DNA of 64,000 nt from Endozoicomonas sp. 8E. GTDB taxonomy: Bacteria; Pseudomonadota; Gammaproteobacteria; Pseudomonadales; Endozoicomonadaceae. Position numbers and translations under genes: made by a program. The notes beneath the pieces were generated by a model, which was not told the origin of the DNA, made no database searches, and saw only the letters and a program-made list of their open reading frames with translations. The DNA lies in assembly GCF_032883915.1 (NCBI RefSeq), contig NZ_CP120717.1:936501-1000500 (forward strand), given 5' to 3'. Of this stretch, positions 38,360 to 49,300 are shown piece after piece (position 1 is the first letter of the stretch; the number at the start of each line of letters is the position of its first letter).

Positions 38360-39214
38360 ATGTTATCCAACGCACTGAAAAAAAAAGGGTTAATAGCCCT
38401 GTTTTTGGTCTCTGTTTTTTCTCTTCAGACACAGGCTAAGAATGATTTTGTCCTCGAATACCGAAGGCCACCCAGCATGCTTCCCGAGGATATCAGCAAG
38501 TTAAAGCCAACGGTTTTGTTATGTTTCGTCAGAAATGTTGAAAATGATGATAACGCACCCAACGATCCCAGCAAACCTAAAGAGCGTAAAGAGTATATTG
38601 GTTATGTCACTACCATAACATCAGAAAAATCCAGCATACATATCTGCAGATATCATGCAAATGGTTCTATGCAAGAAGAGTTCACAAACTATCATTGGCT
38701 GGACGCAGGTTTCTATGACATGGATGGTTTCATGCATTTCCATACAACAAAAGTCACTATCCCGGGTTCAAAAAATTATTATTACGTTATGAGAAAGCCT
38801 GAAAATGGCTCTAAGATTAACGAACCAATATGTGCATTTGTCGACAAACAAGAAGGTAAAATATCCTTTGGTTATGAACAAAACGACAGTGGTAATATGA
38901 CATGTGGAAAACGGGATCTCGTCAAAGCTGTTTATGATCACACTTACGAAAGAATAAATTGCGCAAAAAGACCACAAGACCACAGCTCATCATTTATTGA
39001 ACTCGGTGGTGCTCCGGATTCCTGTCCTTCCGATGCGGTCACCACCCATTGTCACAACTGTAATGGTGATGGCTGTGGCGCCTTCGAATGCTCAGCATTT
39101 ACACACTGGGATCCATGTCCGGATCACACCTTCTGCGGTTATGAAAAGTGCGTAGGTGGACTCTGCGAAGATAAACCATGGTGCAGGCCTACAACACCAA
39201 ATGACGAACTGTAA
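38360..39214 (+). CDS. Secreted Cys-rich protein, unknown
   Basis: A 284-residue protein with a signal peptide (KKKGLIALFLVSVFSLQTQA, cleavage before KNDF). The middle has strand-rich Tyr/Gly segments (EYIGYVTTITSEKSSIHICR). The last 60 residues are a dense cysteine cluster (THCHNCNGDGCGAFEC, then CGYEKCVGGLCEDKPWC) that should form several disulfides. It is the only plus-strand gene inside the giant array and lies between 68-bp direct repeats, just right of a REP-type element. It shares general make-up with the secreted protein at 6357-7424, but I cannot show homology by eye. No family recognised. Confidence 0.65.
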   Translation: MLSNALKKKGLIALFLVSVFSLQTQAKNDFVLEYRRPPSMLPEDISKLKPTVLLCFVRNVENDDNAPNDPSKPKERKEYIGYVTTITSEKSSIHICRYHANGSMQEEFTNYHWLDAGFYDMDGFMHFHTTKVTIPGSKNYYYVMRKPENGSKINEPICAFVDKQEGKISFGYEQNDSGNMTCGKRDLVKAVYDHTYERINCAKRPQDHSSSFIELGGAPDSCPSDAVTTHCHNCNGDGCGAFECSAFTHWDPCPDHTFCGYEKCVGGLCEDKPWCRPTTPNDEL

Positions 39215-39357
39215 GACGAGCTGTAAATAATCCCTGATTCTGTTAGAGCATGATGATTGCCTGACGTTAATGATTAAAAAGCTCCGGGCAGTCATCATCA
39301 TTTATCTACGATCTATACGGACAAATAGACAAAACGTTACAAGACTGATTTAAATGG

Positions 39358-39425
39358 AGAGCTGCAACCCTTGCGGATGCGATGGCCTCATGAGATATCC
39401 ATCGACATTGGTAACCGGTGAGAAA
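39358..39425. repeat. Direct repeat, right copy
   Basis: The right copy of the repeat at 37788-37855, lying just past the 3' end of the decayed giant gene. Between 39215 and 39357 nothing else is recognisable. Confidence 0.8.
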
Positions 39426-39439
39426 TATACGCCCTGATT

Positions 39440-42400
39440 TTAAATCAGAGAGTCAGAAAGCGAATCCAGATTCACGGTATTGAAAAACTCTTCGTAAATT
39501 TTGTCCATATCATCGTTTTTGAGCACCAAAGCGTTATTGGCGTTGAGTGCTTGCCGCAGGTAGGTAGCCTTAACAGATTTCTGAAACGCTGAAGAACTAT
39601 TAAAATCCAGCATCATCATAAACAGCTCATCCGGTGATGATGGTTCATGAGCGCCGCAGTAGTCTGAGTCCGTGGAGTTCTCAGAGCAAGCATCGGCCCA
39701 ACAATACGTTAAGCAACCACCTTTCGAGTGCGTCAATTCATACAAATAATGACAGAGCGCCTCCTGAATCGCTTGTTTGCATTTATGCTTTAAATCATCA
39801 CGAAACTTTTTCTTCTTTTTTTCAATGCCTTCCGAGCATTGAAGCGTTGTTTTTTCATGGCCATACGGGTATTGATTTTTTGTAATATATTCTTTAATTC
39901 CGGGCTCTTCTCAACAACCTTTTGAAACAGGGCTTCGACTTTGTTATCAGTCACTTCATCGTCCTGGAAAATCTGTCCCATGATAATCACCGGACGGTGA
40001 TTGACCTTGCCCGAGTCTGGTTTCAGAAACGCGGGATCTTGCGTCAGCATTCGTTCTATATTTGGAATGCCCTCAGGGTCTTTCGTCCAGGTGAACTGTA
40101 GAGATGAGCTGACAATTTTATTTTCCAGGTATTGCGAAAACCCATCATGGCAATGAGTGGCAAAGAAGTCATCACCTTCTATCTCCAGGTAGCGTTCATA
40201 AGCCAAACGCCATAGCTGACTATTTTTTTCTCTGGACCATAACTGCTTATAAAACTTTTTCAGGCAATGGCTGGCTTTAACCTTCAGTTCATCGACATTT
40301 TCCAGGCGCAGCAATAGCTTATGATGTTGAAAGGCTCCTACGACAGGTTTCTTATAGTTCGGCACTGGGTCAAGCCAACCCGATTCCAGGACTTCATGAG
40401 CAAAATGAATAACTGAAGGTTTGCCTAAGTCACTGTTTTTCAGTGTTGCCACTATTAAGCCCAACCACCGTTGAACGCTTGCTTCGTCCTGAATAATCAT
40501 TTTTGAATGGAGCGACTTGAGTCGTTCAGTGACCCGATCTTCCTGTCCAGTACTGATTTCATACCTTCTGAACAGCAGGCGTCAAATCGTTCTGATCGGG
40601 AGCCTTCAGCCGACGCATTTTCGCCCGGTTCCAGGGGCTCTACGATATACGTCACTCGAATACTCTGGTTGGCTTTGGCCTCAGGAACAGAGAGTGTGTG
40701 AAGCCCGGTATATTGGTCCCTGACCAGGGTAAATGCCAAATCGGGCTCTATACGCAGTGCCACGATATAGTCGTCAGGCGTCAGACTGGGTAATGAATAT
40801 TGATCATTGTCCGATGGCACGCACAAGGTCGCCAGCGTTTGATTGTCAGCCAATGCCACTGACTGGTTATGCTCTGGTAACGGGTCCGGCGTGAGTATTT
40901 CGATCCCCATAATATGTTTATTACCAAGATCAATCGGTTTGATATCACCCCTGGCAGACACAAAAATGTCGTTTGCCCAGCAACGATACATCTCTGAAGG
41001 AAAGTCCCGGGTATCAAAAACGATATAATCATCAACTTGTGGCATCTCCTGATACTGATAGTCCGTCATTTGGTCTAATGCCTCAAACTCTTTCTCGTGG
41101 AGTTTCGGGTCGTATTTTTCAGCCGCTTTATCAACGCTGATAGCCAGCGTTTCGTTAACAGGGTTCGGCAGCCTTCTCATCTGGTGCCAAAAGGCAGGCC
41201 ATAACTGAAATGCATTGGCGTTCCATGTCTCTATCTGCTGCTCAGCATTCCGAAGATAAGGCCGGGAAGCCGGTAATTTCAGCGTTTGTTGCTCTTCTTC
41301 CGTCAGGGGAAATACACTATTCGCATTGACGCCTGCCTGGTCAAATTCCCGGGCAAACCAGCATTGTTGCCAGTGTCGGTATAGTGCCTGGTTGAGAATA
41401 TCGTCGGACCCGTCTGGCTTCAGGGGAAGACCGGATGCCTGCCAAAGGGCCTGAGCCACCATCCTGATGATTTCTGTTTTGGCTTCCTTGTCATTGAGAT
41501 CTGCATTAATACGAATTTCATGGCATTTTTCATCAAGGCTGTTGAGATTACTGAGTCGTAACAGCCACGGGCGATTCATGTCCGGCAATGTCTGGTTGAA
41601 CCATTCGCTCAGTTCAAGAGCAAACTCTCTTCTACCCATGGCAGGAGACGATAACTCGGGCAGCTCCTCCAGCGATATGTTGGCGGCCATCAGGTAAAGC
41701 CGGTAATACTGATTGAAGCATTGATGAAGGCCTTTTTCGGTCTCATCGTCTCCTTGGATGACGGCTCTGGCCACATTCTGTAAATCAAGACTGGCAGGTT
41801 GCAACGGCAGGTTTTTCCGTTGCAGGTATGCCCTCAGGCGACAATGTAGCTGAGTCAGCTTTTTAGCCAGGATTTTCCCTTCCCGGGTATCTGGTAACAT
41901 TTTCCCAGCAATGGTCTGTAATTCCGCCGGGTTATACTGGCGGATCGGCAGATGCCTGAAACGTCATTTCAGCGCCGGTGATAACGGTTTTCGCCCGCTG
42001 TACTCAGGCGGGTTGGTGGTGGCAAACAGGTGGAAGCCCGGATGGGCGTCACCGGCCAGAATATCGTTTAACTCACCTTCCAGATGCTGGCTATCGATCA
42101 GATTCATTTCCGAAATCACCACGATGCCGCCATTAATTTTTGCCGCCTGGATCTTTTCACACGGTTTGTCCCAGGAACAATCACAGGCATTCAGGTAAAA
42201 GACTTCCGGCATGGATTCTTGCCGTGCTTCTGCCTGCTGTTTAGTGCCGACCGGAACAGGTTGACCGTCCACATAGATACAGGGTTCCGGCTCCCATAAG
42301 CCGTTCAATGACGCCAGTAATCCCGTTTTAGCGAGGTTGGCTTCATCCAGCACCAGTGTGACGAATTTGTCATCTTCGTCGGGTTCAATACTGGCCCATT

Positions 42401-43268
42401 CCATCAGCGCCCGGTTTTGCTGTGCCATAGAAGGGTCACCATCGGCATTCTCCTTCCAACGCCAGCGTTTCATCAAGGTCTGTTCGCTGTCAGAAGGTCC
42501 AAGGGAAATCACCGCAGCCTGTCCTGAAGCTTTCGCCATTTTGGCGGAAAAGTAACTTTTCCCGGTGCCGGTTTCCCCTTGCAGGAATAGAACGGGAGAG
42601 TCCGCAAGCCGGTCATGGAGTCGGGATAATCGACGGCTTTCACGATCCTTTTGATTCATCTCGCCGTAATAAAGATCCCGGGCCAGTGCTGACATGGGCC
42701 TGTCGGCGGAGCCCGTCCATTTCAGTGATTCAGACAGTCAATGTTCAATGCGTTCAATGCCTTCTGCTTCAGAATTCGCTGTTCTGGCCCTATGAAAACA
42801 ATCGGTGGCCAGAGCATGAATGATATCGGATCGGGTCTGCCCCGGTGGCAGGGCTAACTGCCAGCCAGAAGCCAGTGCATCCTGCAAACGTTTAATCTGT
42901 CTGCTTGGCCATATGGTCAGGGATTGACAGGGCTCCGCAGCTGCCGGGTCAATTTCCAGCTGATGCGCCATTGTATCTCGTTGTACTTCAGGCCCGTGGG
43001 CCACGATTATGGCACAGAGCCTATCCAGAGTTTTTTTTCGGGCCCACCCTGGTGTTGGACTTTCATAGGACAGTTGAAACCCGGTGCCCTTAAATATTAC
43101 CGGGTCAAACGCCCTGGCCAGTTGCCAAAGGTTTTGCTTCACAAACGCTCTATCCAACTGCAGGGCACTATTGATGATGGTATTTAACCTGTCCGGGTCT
43201 ACCGAGGCAGTTTGATCCTCATTCGGATTTTTGTGGGTGTTCAGTATCTTATTTTTGTGGGTGTCCAA
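39440..43268 (-). pseudogene. Decayed giant AAA+/transglutaminase gene (copy P3)
   Basis: A copy of the family with clear inactivating changes. The first ~740 codons and the promoter are missing, replaced by GGGTGTC-type repeats. There are two nonsense changes, CGA to TGA at 42738-42740 and GGA to TGA at 41964-41966. An in-frame deletion fuses AAA1 (after Walker B) to AAA2 past its P-loop (junction GQPVPVGTKQQAEARQ). A deletion with frameshift near 40497 removes the transglutaminase-like domain. A frameshift in an A-rich run near 39790 cuts off the C-terminal block. Between these lesions the sequence still aligns well with the intact copies, so decay is fairly recent. Confidence 0.92.
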
Positions 43269-43365
43269 TATCTATATGTGGGTGTCCAATATCTATAATC
43301 CTCATTCGGATTTTTGTGGGTGTTCAGTATCTTATTTTTGTGGGTGTCTAATATCTCGTGATATC
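43218..43365. repeat. GGGTGT(C/T) repeats with 84-bp tandem duplication
   Basis: At least five copies of TGTGGGTGTCCAATATCT or TGTGGGTGTTCAGTATCT. A block beginning CTCATTCGGATTTTTGTGGG is itself duplicated with an offset of about 84 bp. This marks the 5' breakpoint of pseudogene P3, next to the 3' end of copy P4. Confidence 0.82.
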
Positions 43366-43383
43366 TCTGTGACCAAACTATGA

Positions 43384-46300
43384 TCACCTATCCAATGAGT
43401 CACAAATCGAATCCAGATTCACGGTGTTGGAAAACTCTTCGACAATTTTTGTCAGCTCATCGGTTCTGAGCACCAGAGCGTTATTGGCGTTGAGTGCCTG
43501 CCTTAAGTAGGTTACCTTAGCAGTTTTCTGAACGAATTCGCCAAGGAATCCGCTATGAATACAAGACATCATGGCAAACAACTCTTCTGGTGAAGATGGA
43601 TCATGAGCACCATAGCTGCGACTCAGGTAGATATCAGACGAGATGTGAGCATCGACCCAACAATAGGTTAAGCTACCACCATTCGAGTGTGTCACTTCAT
43701 AAAGGTAATGACTGAAGGCCTGCAGAATCGCATCTGTGCATTTGTCCTCGAAATTATTCAGAAGCACTCTTTCGCTATTGCTGTCGATATCGCTATCAAC
43801 AAGATCATCGCTGTCGCTATCAATAAGATCATCGCTGTCGCTATCAATAAGATCATCGCCTGTAACATCATAAGGCACGTTTTTGTCACGTTCTCTTCCG
43901 GGACAGGGACTATCCAGTTCATGTTGGAGTCGTTGTGTCTCTGCATTGAATTGATTGAGTTTTTCGAGCATCTGCTTCAGATTCGGGCTGTTCTCAACTT
44001 TCCGTTGAAACAGGACTCCGGCCTTTTCACGCATCGCTCGAATTTTCCTTAGTTCTCCCAGGATAATCACCGGACGGTGGTTCACTTTACCCGAGTTTAA
44101 TTGCTCAAATGCGGGCTGGTGCAAAAGCATTCTTTCTACATTCGGAATTCCCTTAGGTTCATCCGTCCAGGCTTTCTTTAGGGATGTGCGGGTGATTTTG
44201 TCTTCAAGGAATGATGAAAAACCTTCATGACAATGAGTGATGAAAAAGGCCTTACCTTTATTTTCCCGGAAGCCTTGATAAGCCAGTCGCCATAACTGAC
44301 TATTTTTTTCTCTGGCCAATAATTCTCTATACCACTTTGTCAGGCTGAGAGTGGCTTTATCTTTCAGTTCACCGACACCTTCCAGACGCAGCAATAGTTC
44401 GTGATGTTGATGGGCCTCTATAGTATCCCCTGAGTAGACCGGCAGTGGGTCCAGCCAGCCCGATGCCAGTGCTTCACGGGCAAAGTGAATAACCGAACGC
44501 CTGGTTAAGTTACTGTGTTTCAGTAAATTCACTATTAAGCTCAACCACTTTTGGGCTCTTTCTCCGCCCTGATCAATCATTTCTGAATGGAATAACCTGA
44601 GCTGTTCAATCACCAGATCTTCATCATTGTTGGACAACATGCGTTTGACTGCCTCCTCTATCGGATTAAATGGCTCCCTGTAATAGTCCAACGCTTTTTC
44701 CCCTGGTAAAGCGATCGTTGACATGCTCATGGAAAAACCAGTTGAATCTTTTTCCTGCCAAAGTTTCTGCAGTATTTCAGGAATACTTAGATGGGTTTCT
44801 GGCAATACACTGTTTTTCTCAAGGGCTTTGTTCAGTTTCTCAAGGCTCATGCCACACGCTTTAGCCAGGGTTTGCTGTTGTGCTAAATCAGCCCCTTTCA
44901 TGAGTTCCTTAAACTTCTTTGGTGCAGTGCTGGAACTACAGACTTTCCTGGTGGGCTGGAAGTGAGACAGGATTTCTGTGTTCTCGTCAGGTGCCCCGCC
45001 AAAATCTGCTGTCTCCCAGGTTTGGCCTTTATCGACAGAATATTCAGCAAAGCTGTGGACGAAGCTATCAATTTGCCGACAGGGAATCCCGAAATAACGA
45101 CAAAAAGCAATAAAAACAGGTACACGGTGGCGGCAGCTCCCTTGTCGCTTTGTTACCAGGAATTTAAAGAAATTTTCACCGCTCTCTGCTTTAGCCTCAC
45201 CGGAAAACTGTTGGCAATACTTTGTGATCGCTTTAATGCGTTGCGTCGTGTCCTTAGTGTCTCTTATGGTCCGTAAAAGCTTCTCTATTTTGCGTGGGTG
45301 TCCACCAATACCAACAGTCTCAAAGAGTTTGTCCAGTACTGTTTTCATACCTTCTGAACAGTGGCTGTCAAACATTGTTGTTGATTGTCCTCGTCGGAAT
45401 TCTTTAGCCGCTGTTTTTTCGCCAGACTTTCCGGGTTCTACAATGTAAGCAATGCGAAGAGTGTTTTTGCCTTTGGCCTCTGGAATAAACAGTGTATGAA
45501 GCCCGGTATATCGGTCCCTGACCAGGGTATATTCGGGTTCTACAGGTTGCCTTAAGAAACTCATTGCCCAGTTGTGCCAGCTCAATGCCAGATCGGGTTC
45601 TACACGCAGGGCCACGATATAGTCGTCAGGCGTCAGGCTGGGTAATACATACAGACCATCGTTTGACGACGCTATGAAGGATGCCAGTGTTTGCTTGCTG
45701 GTTAACGTCACTTCCTGGCCAGGCCCCGGTAACCGTTCAGGCGTTAGGGTTTCGACCCCCAGAATGTTCTTGCTGATCTCGCTTACTTCAATATCACCCT
45801 CAGCAGACACATCAATATTCTTTGCCTGGCAGCGATACATTGCGGAAGTGGGGTAATGGGTATTAAAAATTTTATGATCGTCAACTTGTGACTTCTTCAG
45901 CTGCTTATAGTTCGTGCGCCGGTCCAGGAACTCAGTCTGTTCCCCGCTTATATCTGGAATGCATTTTTCAGGAGCCTTCTTACCGCCGATAGCTACCGCT
46001 TTTTTAGTATGATCGTCCACACCATGCTTCGACAGATGACTCATTTGATGCCAGAACGCAGGCCAATATTGAACGGCATTGGCGTTCCACGCACTTATCT
46101 GCCTGTCAGCCTCATGAAGGTAAGGACGGGAAGCCGACAATGTCAGCGTTTGTTTCTCTTCTTCCGTCAGTTGAAATACGCTATCAGCGCCCACACCCAT
46201 CTGGCAAAACACACCTTCAAACCAGCGTTGCTGCCAGCGTCGGTACAGTGCCCTTGTGAGAATATTGTCCGACTTCTTCGGCTCCAGAGAAAGACCGGAT

Positions 46301-49300
46301 GCCTGCCATCTGGCCTGAGCCACTTTCTTGATAATTTCCGCTCTGGCTTCCTCTTCAGTCAGATCAGTCTTGATATGAATTTCATGTTTTTTTCCATCAA
46401 TACTGTTGTGGTCACTGCTTCGTATCAACCAGGGTCGATCAATGCCCGGTAGCGTCTGATTGAACCAACGGCAAAGTTCAGAATCAAACTCTCCACTACT
46501 CATGGCAAGAGTCGAAGAATCGGGCAGTTCCTCCAGCGATAGGTTGGCGGCCATCAGATAAAGCCGGTAGTGCTTATTGAGGCATTGATGAAGGCTGTCG
46601 TCGGTAAAATCACCCCCTCTGGTAACAGCCTTCGCGACATTCTGTAAATCGAGGCTGGTAGGCTGCAATGGCAGGTTTTTCTGTTGCAGGTAAGCCCTTA
46701 AAAGACAATGTTTTTCTGTCAGCTTTTTAGCGACGAATGTCCCTTCTGATGACTCTGGCAACACTTTTTCGGCAATGGTCTGTAATTCTTCCGGGTTATA
46801 CTGCCGAATCGGCAAATGTCGAAAACGCCCTTTCAGCGCCGGTGATAAGGGTTTTCGTCCGCTGTAATCTGGCGGGTTGATGGTGGCAAACAGGTGGAAA
46901 CCCGGATGGGCGTCACCGGCCAGAATATCGTTCAATTCACCTTCCAGGTGCTGGCTGTCGATCAGATTCATTTCCGAAATCACCACGATGCCACCCTGCA
47001 CTTTGGCCTTCTGGATCACTTCACACACTCTGTCCCAGGAACAATCACAGGCATTCAGGTAAAAGACTTCCGGCATCAATTCTTGCCGTTGTTCAGCCTG
47101 CTGTTTGACACTTTCAATCACCAGATTCAGCGTGGCATCCTTACCCCGTCCGGCCGGGCCTTCAATCAGTGTTGCCTGACGGCCGCCGTGTTTTCTGTCA
47201 AGATGATGAGCCTGCTGACAGCGGTTTAAGTCCTGGCCAAGCTGTTGCGCCAGTTCACAGACTGCCGATCCGGAAGTATCAAAGTCTGGTCGTATTTTTT
47301 TGGTGACTGTTCTGAAGGCCTTCTGAATATCTGACAGCGTCCTATTACGAACTCTGTCGCTCAGGCTGTTTTCCGGTTCGTAACGGACAGCAAACCAGAT
47401 TTCCAGTGCTGACAGGGCATCCTGATGAGTTGCGGTGATTTCGGGCCCCAGTACGTCCCGAAAACTATGTTGGATCAAACTGTTTATTTGCTCACAGGTA
47501 ACCCTGTCTCCTTTGGATAACGCACGATCCAGGTACCAACCCACCCAACTGCAGATATCCGTTAAATCCCTGGGGGTAAACTCATGCTCGGGCAAGAGTT
47601 CCTGATAATATTGCCAGAGTGCCATCACACTTTTGCTGGCATCGTGTGCAGTGTCGTTTATTTGATGCCCCGACAAATGCCTTTGTAAATGCCTGACCAG
47701 AGCCGGTTCCACCACTCTGTCCCGAAGGAAAGCCTGATCCAGGCGTGGGTAGTAAGCTCTGGGCAGTTTCCCTTTCAGGGCCGGGTCCATCTGGCGCCCG
47801 GAGTAATGATCCGGGTTACCGGTGAGAATCACCCGGTGTTTTGGGCTGACCTTGACAGGATGACCCTTCACATAGATGCAGGGTTGCGGTTCCCATAAGC
47901 CGTTTAATGATGCCAGTAATCCGGCTTGACTCAGGTTGGCTTCATCCAGAACCAGGGTAATGTATTCTCCGTCTTTGTCGGATTCGGTACTGGCCCATTC
48001 CATCAACGCCCGGTTTTGCTGCACCATAGAGCGGTCGCCATCGGCGTGTTCCTGCCACTGCCAGCATTTCATCAGGGTTTGTTCGCTGTCAGAAGGTCCA
48101 AGGGAAATCACTGAAGCCTGTCCTGAAGCGTTCGCCATCTTCGCGGAAAAATAACTTTTTCCGGTGCCGGTTTCCCCCTGCAGGAAGATAACAGGAGAGT
48201 CTGTAAGCCGGTCATGGAGTCGTGACAATCGACGGCTTTCACGATCCTTCTGACTCAGCCTGCCGCGATAAAGATCCCGGGCCAGTGCGGACAGGGGCAT
48301 ATCAGCGGAACCTTGCCATGCCATTGATTCAGACAGTCGATGTTTTATGCGTTCAATGCCTTCTGTCTTGGAATTCGCTGTTCTGGCGATGTGGAAACAA
48401 TCGCTGGCCAGAGCGTGAATGGCATCGGATCGGGTCTGCCCCAATGGCAAAGTTAACTGCCAGCCACAAGCCAATGCATCCTGCAAACGTTTAATCTGTC
48501 TTGATGGTCTGATGGCTAACTGACTATATCGCTTTGCTGCCGCCGGATTGATTCCCAACTGGTGCGCCATTGCCTGTCGATATTCTTCAGGCCCATGGGC
48601 CACAATCAGGGCACAAAGTCTGTCCAGAACGTCTTTCTTGTCCGACGATGAAATTGGACTTCCATAGGACAGTGGTAATCCTTTGGATTCAGTGTCCTTA
48701 AATACTGTCGGATCAATGGTTCTGGTCAGTTGCCAGAAGTTCTGCCTCACAAACGCTCTGTCCAACTTCGGGGCACTGTTGATGATGGCATTTAACTGAT
48801 CCAGGTCTACCGAGGCGGCTTGTTCTTCATCCGGCGTCTTATCCGGTAACAATTGCCAGCAAGCCACTTTCAGAAAATCGCGCACGGGCGGATTGTGCCG
48901 GGCGCCATGGGTGATAACACTATTGATGGCCTTGCGCCAGTGGCTGGGTAAAAGCTGTTTGGACTGGTCAACCTGCTGTGCCCGCCGGGCAGCCAGTATC
49001 AGGTTATTCAACAATCCTTCGGTCATTTCAGGCAGAGGCTTACAAAGGTTGCCAGGTACGGTTTTAAAAGCTTTGTAAAGCGATTGAAGCGCTTGTTCTG
49101 GCAGCTCAGTTCGGGAGAGACCATGCCTGCGGGCATTAATCTCCCAGAGATCGACCTCAGGACAGGAGTCAGCCGTGGCGACCATCGAATTAAATAGTGA
49201 AGAGGAACTTCTCACAGACTCGGGCCAGAGCAGGGTGATACGGGCGTCCGGGTAGGCCTGTAATTGGCCATTCACCAACAGAGGCTGTCCAACCACCAGG

